From Treponema sp. (lineage in GTDB: Bacteria; Spirochaetota; Spirochaetia; Treponematales; Treponemataceae), in the NCBI GenBank assembly GCA_017453705.1, contig JAFTEK010000025.1:1-8702 (forward strand): a stretch of 8,702 bases of DNA, in the 5' to 3' direction. This document shows positions 4,870 to 8,702 of this stretch, piece after piece. The position numbers were made by a program, and so were the translations under genes. Within the stretch, counting starts at the first letter, position 1; the number at the start of each line of letters is the position of its first letter. The notes beneath the pieces were generated by a model that worked only from the letters and a program-made list of their open reading frames with translations, did not search any database and had not been told where the DNA came from.

Positions 4870-5787
4870 ATGGTAAAAAAGAAAACGGTCTCAGAATATC
4901 TGAGGCGCAACTGGCAGTATTATGCGATGATGCTGATTCCAGTCATCTACTACCTGGTTTTCCGTTATGTTCCTATGGCGGGCAACATAATAGCCTTCCG
5001 CCGCTACCGTGCCGGTCACAGCATCTTCGGGGACGAGTGGAGCGGGCTTAAATACTTCAAGCAATTCGTCGGCGACCTGACCTTCTGGCGGGCATTCCGC
5101 AACACGCTGGTGCTCAACATAACATACCTGCTTTTCAGATTCCCGCTCACGCTGATTTTCGCCCTCCTGCTCAACGAGATAAGGCTCTACAACGTCAAGA
5201 AATTCGTGCAGACGGTCTCCTACCTGCCCCACTTCATCTCCATGATTATCGTCACCGGAATGATACGCGAGCTTGTGTCCATGAACGGCCCTATAAACCA
5301 CTTCCTGAGCTTGTTCGGGATGGAGCCTATCTCGTTCATCTCAAGCCCTGAGTGGTTCACGCCTATTTTCGTCATCTCCGGCATCTGGCAGAATTTGGGC
5401 TGGGGAACAATCCTCTACCTGGCGGCCATATCGGGCATAGACCCTTCCCTTTACGAGGCGGCGGAGGTGGACGGCGCAAACCACTTCCAGCGTGTCCTGC
5501 ACGTGACAATTCCCTGCATCCTGCCGACCATCGCGACACTGCTTATACTGGACTTCGGAGGACTGGTCGGATCGGGAGCGGCCTTCGAGAAAGTCTTCCT
5601 CCTATACAATCCCATGACCTACGAAAAAGCAGACATAATCTCCACCTTCGTGTTCCGTATGGGTCTCGGATCGGGCAACTACAGCTATGCCACGGCGGTC
5701 GGCCTGTTCGAGGGGCTTCTGAACCTGCTGCTACTGACAATAGCCAACAAGGTGTCCAAGAAAGTCAGCGGCGCGAGCCTTTGGTAA
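4870..5787 (+). CDS. lplB: Carbohydrate ABC transporter permease, LplB type
   Basis: An inner membrane permease of 305 residues from the MalF-like (CUT1) side of sugar importers. About six membrane segments are visible, beginning near residues 17-37, 78-101, 111-132, 163-187, 212-233 and 272-292. The EAA loop that docks the ATPase is YEAAEVDGANHFQRVLHVTI (195-214). The opening RRNWQYYAMMLIPVIYYLVF and the end KVSGASLW fit the LplB family, often annotated as aldouronate transport permeases. The ribosome site is weak (GGGG shortly before ATG). It is the first gene of a three-gene operon behind the promoter and operators at 4752-4839, with a 10-base gap to the next gene. The sugar cannot be read from the permease itself. 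Confidence 0.92.
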   Translation: MVKKKTVSEYLRRNWQYYAMMLIPVIYYLVFRYVPMAGNIIAFRRYRAGHSIFGDEWSGLKYFKQFVGDLTFWRAFRNTLVLNITYLLFRFPLTLIFALLLNEIRLYNVKKFVQTVSYLPHFISMIIVTGMIRELVSMNGPINHFLSLFGMEPISFISSPEWFTPIFVISGIWQNLGWGTILYLAAISGIDPSLYEAAEVDGANHFQRVLHVTIPCILPTIATLLILDFGGLVGSGAAFEKVFLLYNPMTYEKADIISTFVFRMGLGSGNYSYATAVGLFEGLLNLLLLTIANKVSKKVSGASLW

Positions 5788-5797
5788 GGAGAAAATT

Positions 5798-6700
5798 ATG
5801 GCAAAGAATATCGTACCCCATGCTATGCGCATAAGGGAATCAGCCGGATACAAGATTTTCAGCGGAATAAACGGAATCATAATGCTGCTTGTGTGCGCGG
5901 CGACGCTCTACCCCTTCCTGTACCTGGTGGCCCAGTCCTTCTCGTCAGAAGAAGCGATAATGCAGGGTCAGGTGGGCATAATCCCCGTGCAGTTCAGCAC
6001 GACGACTTACATATCAGTGCTCAAGAAAGGCGAGTTCCTTATGAGCTACAAGAACACGCTGATTTACACGGTGCTGGGAACCGCGGCCTCAATGTTCTTC
6101 AGCTGTATGCTGGCATACCCCCTTTCCAAGGAAAAGCTCTGGGGCAGCAAGGGGGTGATGAAGTTCATCATCTTCACGATGTACTTCGGCGGCGGACTTA
6201 TCCCTAACTACATCCTGATGCAGAGGCTGCACCTTATAAACAAGATCTCAGGCTTTATCATCCCCAGCCTGCTCAGCACATATTACATCATCTTGATGAA
6301 GAGCTTCTTCAAGAACGTGCCAAAAGACCTGGAGGAGGCGGGGCAGATAGACGGGCTTTCGCCCATAGGGAACTTTGTCCACGTGGTGCTGCCCCTTTCC
6401 ATGCCTATCATCGCGACGATGCTGCTGTTCAACGCGGTCAACTACTGGAACAACTGGTACAATGCCTTCCTGTACTTGGACAAGAAGGAGATGTGGCCGG
6501 TCGCCTACTACCTGCGCACGATAATCAACGGAGCTTCCACCAGCGCGGATCCCGGCGAGGTGAACGCGGAGAAGATGCAGATAGCGGCCAACATCAAGTC
6601 ATGCTCAATGGTGCTTATGGCACTGCCAATCATCTGCATATATCCCTTCATCCAGAAGTATTATGTACAGGGAATGATGCTAGGCGGAGTCAAGGAATAA
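5798..6700 (+). CDS. lplC: Carbohydrate ABC transporter permease, LplC/YtcP type
   Basis: The second permease (300 residues, MalG-like), partner of the preceding one. Its EAA loop is LEEAGQIDGLSPIGNFVHVV (178-197). Membrane segments are visible near residues 24-45, 86-108, 121-140, 150-170, 198-213 and 267-285. The C-terminal YYVQGMMLGGVKE is typical of the YtcP/LplC family. AAGGAGA overlaps the upstream stop and sits seven bases before ATG, so the two permeases should be made in equal amounts. The next gene starts 115 bases later, beyond an AT-rich hairpin. Confidence 0.92.
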   Translation: MAKNIVPHAMRIRESAGYKIFSGINGIIMLLVCAATLYPFLYLVAQSFSSEEAIMQGQVGIIPVQFSTTTYISVLKKGEFLMSYKNTLIYTVLGTAASMFFSCMLAYPLSKEKLWGSKGVMKFIIFTMYFGGGLIPNYILMQRLHLINKISGFIIPSLLSTYYIILMKSFFKNVPKDLEEAGQIDGLSPIGNFVHVVLPLSMPIIATMLLFNAVNYWNNWYNAFLYLDKKEMWPVAYYLRTIINGASTSADPGEVNAEKMQIAANIKSCSMVLMALPIICIYPFIQKYYVQGMMLGGVKE

Positions 6701-6708
6701 TGACGAAC

Positions 6709-6741
6709 TAAGAATTAAGAATGCAGAATTCTTAATTCTTA
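6709..6741. repeat. Perfect 14-bp AT-rich hairpin before the binding-protein gene
   Basis: Arms 6709-6722 and 6728-6741 are perfectly complementary, with loop GCAGA. It lies between the permease and binding-protein genes. Without a clean T-tract it is more likely an mRNA processing or stabilising element, or a weak terminator, than a full stop. The arms are built from a TTCTTAA heptamer that recurs at 6763-6780. Confidence 0.7.
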
Positions 6742-6795
6742 ATTGGCTTTAAGTTGGATGGTCATTCTTAATTCTTAATTTTTAATCCTTAATTA
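6727..6795. repeat. Tandem TTCTTAA-type heptamer repeats
   Basis: ATTCTTAATTCTTAATT occurs at 6728-6744 and again at 6764-6780, followed by degenerate copies (TTTTTAA, TCCTTAA) up to about 6795. The first copy forms the right arm of the 6709-6741 hairpin. The unit length is seven bases. Confidence 0.6.
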
Positions 6796-6815
6796 ATTCA
6801 TACGGAGGATACAAT

Positions 6816-8543
6816 ATGAAGAAAACAAAGATGTTTGCGGCGGGAATTGCTGCTTGTGCCGCAATGCTCGTCGGTTTTGCCAGTTGTGGCGGTGAAAAAA
6901 CCGGGTCTGCCAAGGGCAAAGATGCGGGAAAGGCTGCCGAGGCCGCCGATTACCAATATGGGGTGGACACGCTTTTCCATTCGGACACACCGGTGACTTA
7001 CAGCATCTCATTCAGCGATGCGTCCTGGTACCCGATGGTGGACACGTGGAAGACCGAGGGTATCTTCAAGAAGATTGAAGAGCTTACTAACGTCCACCTG
7101 GACGTGGTTTCCTACGACAGCAACGACTACAACCAGAAGGTCAACCTGGCCATCAACTCAGGCGCGGCCACCTACATCATCCCCAAAATCTATTCCGAAG
7201 ACCAGTACGTGGCGGGAGGCGGAGTCGTAGCAGTTTCCGACTACACCCAGTATATGCCCAACTTCACGGCCTTCGCGGACAAGTACGACATGGGGCCGGA
7301 TTTGGACACGATAAGGCAGAGTGACGGCAAGTTCTACCGTCTGCCGGGAATGCACCAGGCAGCCCTCCAGGACTACACGATTATGGTTCGTGATGACATC
7401 TTCACAGCGGCAGGATATGACATCCGCGAGCTGGAGAAGGACTGGACATGGGAAAAGCTGCACGATGTCCTCATTGACGTGAAGAACTACATGGTCTCCA
7501 AGGGCATGTGCAAGGCCAGCGACTACGTGTGGTCAGACCTCTGGTGCGGCGAGTCCGGCAAAGGCTCCGGCGGCAACCTGCTCAAGCTGATGGGAGCCTC
7601 TTACAACGTCCTTTCCGGCTGGGCAATCGAAGGCAGCAACGGCGGAATCAAGTACGACTGGAACAAGGGGGAGTTCTACTCATCTTCCATAAGCGATGAC
7701 TTCAAGAAGCTCATCACTGTCGCAAACAGCTTTGTCAAGGACGGGCTGCTCGACCCTGAGTCATTCACCCAGTCCGATGAGGTCGCGCACAACAAGTTCT
7801 ACAACGGCAAGACAATCATCATGTCCACCAACAGGGCGCAGATGTCCACCGACCTCGCGGGCATTGAGAAGATACTGGGCAAGGGCAACTACTCTGCCTA
7901 CGTCACGGCATATCCCAGCGGAACAAACAAGAACCTCGCGGAGACTTCCCGCCTGGAGTGCGGCGTCATGATTTCCCGCAACGCACAGGAAAAGCTCGGC
8001 GAGGCGGGCTTCATCAAGATGATGAGATTTGTTGACTGGCTTTTCTACTCCAAGGACGCTTACTCCCTCGTCAAGTGGGGGCCTGAAGGCGAGACCTGGC
8101 ACTATGTTGACGTTGACGGCAAGCAGATGAAGCAGCTGCTGCCCGGATTCAAGTGCGGAGGCCTCGGAATTTCCGGCGCCGAGGATGACACTGACATCCG
8201 CCTTAAGTGGGGCTATGCGGGAGGAAACTACTTCTACGGACACTCCACCGCCGAGTCCACGGACAACTTTACCCCGGAGGTGCAGGATCTGTACGCCCGC
8301 TACGGCAAGTACAAGACCGTCGCAAAGGTTGACCCCAAGGCCAAGCCGACCGAGGATCAGAGGGAGCAGCTCACCCTCTGGGCAGTCCCGCTGATTGACA
8401 ACATCAACGCCTGGACGCTCAACTTCATCGTAGGCAAGAAGGACATCAACAAGGACTGGGACGAGTACGTCGCTTCCTGCAAGAACCTGAACGTAGACAA
8501 GGTCGTTGACCTGACGAACAAGATTTACAAGGGTCAGAAATAA
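6816..8543 (+). CDS. lplA: Sugar ABC transporter substrate-binding lipoprotein, LplA type
   Basis: An extracytoplasmic binding protein of 575 residues. The signal peptide (about 1-23, KKTK then a hydrophobic stretch) ends in FASC, so C24 should be lipidated; phenylalanine at -3 is acceptable for spirochaetes. A linker rich in G, K and A (25-46) precedes the mature domain, which begins near VDTLFHSDTPVTYSISFSDA. Features of large family 1 solute-binding proteins include WKTEGIFKKIEELTNVHLDV, the YNQKVNLAINSG segment, and MVRDDIFTAAGYD followed by WTWEKLHDVL. It is somewhat longer than many LplA proteins. The ribosome site ACGGAGGA is strong, as expected for a product needed in excess of the permeases. 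Ligand unknown; the adjacent uxuA suggests an oligosaccharide with uronic acid. No ATPase gene is in the window; CUT1 systems often share one encoded elsewhere. Confidence 0.92.
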   Translation: MKKTKMFAAGIAACAAMLVGFASCGGEKTGSAKGKDAGKAAEAADYQYGVDTLFHSDTPVTYSISFSDASWYPMVDTWKTEGIFKKIEELTNVHLDVVSYDSNDYNQKVNLAINSGAATYIIPKIYSEDQYVAGGGVVAVSDYTQYMPNFTAFADKYDMGPDLDTIRQSDGKFYRLPGMHQAALQDYTIMVRDDIFTAAGYDIRELEKDWTWEKLHDVLIDVKNYMVSKGMCKASDYVWSDLWCGESGKGSGGNLLKLMGASYNVLSGWAIEGSNGGIKYDWNKGEFYSSSISDDFKKLITVANSFVKDGLLDPESFTQSDEVAHNKFYNGKTIIMSTNRAQMSTDLAGIEKILGKGNYSAYVTAYPSGTNKNLAETSRLECGVMISRNAQEKLGEAGFIKMMRFVDWLFYSKDAYSLVKWGPEGETWHYVDVDGKQMKQLLPGFKCGGLGISGAEDDTDIRLKWGYAGGNYFYGHSTAESTDNFTPEVQDLYARYGKYKTVAKVDPKAKPTEDQREQLTLWAVPLIDNINAWTLNFIVGKKDINKDWDEYVASCKNLNVDKVVDLTNKIYKGQK

Positions 8544-8554
8544 CTTAAATTAAC

Positions 8555-8590
8555 AGGCCGCCTTAAGGCATCCTTGGGGCGGCCTTTTTT
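8555..8590 (+). terminator. Strong intrinsic terminator after lplA
   Basis: A 14-base arm at 8555-8568 (starting AGGCCGCC) pairs with 8572-8585 (ending GGCGGCCT) around a three-base loop CAT, with only two G-T pairs. A run of six T (8585-8590) follows directly. It separates the transporter genes from uxuA. Confidence 0.92.
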
Positions 8591-8617
8591 ATCGCTGGAA
8601 AAAGGACAGGCTGGTTT

Positions 8618-8702
8618 ATGGAAATGACTTTGCGCTGGTACGGGACGGGCTTCGATTCCGTGACCCTCAAGCAGATACGCCAGGTGCCGGGTGTGCATGG
8701 CG
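8618..8702 (+). CDS. uxuA: Mannonate dehydratase, N-terminal fragment (cut by the window end)
   Basis: The 28 visible residues include RWYGTGFDSVTLKQIRQVPG, closely matching the start of UxuA, which dehydrates D-mannonate to 2-keto-3-deoxygluconate in glucuronate catabolism. AAAGGA lies about 11 bases before ATG 8618. A second ATG at 8624 is possible, but then the ribosome site is further away. It starts only 27 bases after the lplA terminator. That leaves little room for a separate promoter, so expression may depend on read-through or on an overlapping promoter. The call rests on a short but very characteristic stretch. Confidence 0.82.
   Translation, partial: MEMTLRWYGTGFDSVTLKQIRQVPGVHG

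Overview
The window looks like chromosomal DNA of a host-associated spirochaete of the Treponema type. This is an inference from three things: a lipoprotein signal ending in FASC, an uncommon -10 hexamer (TAGAAT) behind TTGACA-like -35 boxes, and an integron integrase combined with LplABC-type sugar transport. No rRNA or other marker gene is present to confirm it. Most of the window is GC-rich, but roughly the first 850 bases are clearly AT-rich and look acquired.

Left part (1-2345): a two-gene MNT/HEPN toxin-antitoxin pair on the + strand (antitoxin 50-331, HepT-like toxin 324-788) converges on an integron-type tyrosine recombinase on the - strand (895-2094). The recombinase has every catalytic residue and the IntI-specific insert, plus an extra N-terminal domain. 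It starts at a TTG behind a very strong ribosome binding site and is read from a TTGACA-17-TAGAAT promoter at 2317-2345. A terminator-like hairpin (2268-2292) sits just after that promoter. I could not recognise a convincing attC or attI site.

Right flank of the integrase (2346-2693): no gene. It holds nine copies of a 23-25 bp direct repeat (about 2383-2592) and a perfect 16-bp inverted repeat (2655-2690).

Middle (2694-4726, - strand): a trpB2-type tryptophan synthase beta chain (3212-4606) with its own promoter, followed by a small probable lipoprotein with an inhibitor-I9-like C-terminal domain (2694-3101).

Right part (4752-8702, + strand): a carbohydrate ABC transporter operon of the LplB / LplC(YtcP) / LplA type, with two permeases and a large binding lipoprotein but no ATPase. 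Two copies of an operator-like ACTAGTATGC element flank its promoter. After a strong intrinsic terminator comes the start of uxuA (mannonate dehydratase), cut by the window end. Together these suggest import of uronate-containing oligosaccharides (aldouronates or similar), with uronate catabolism next door.
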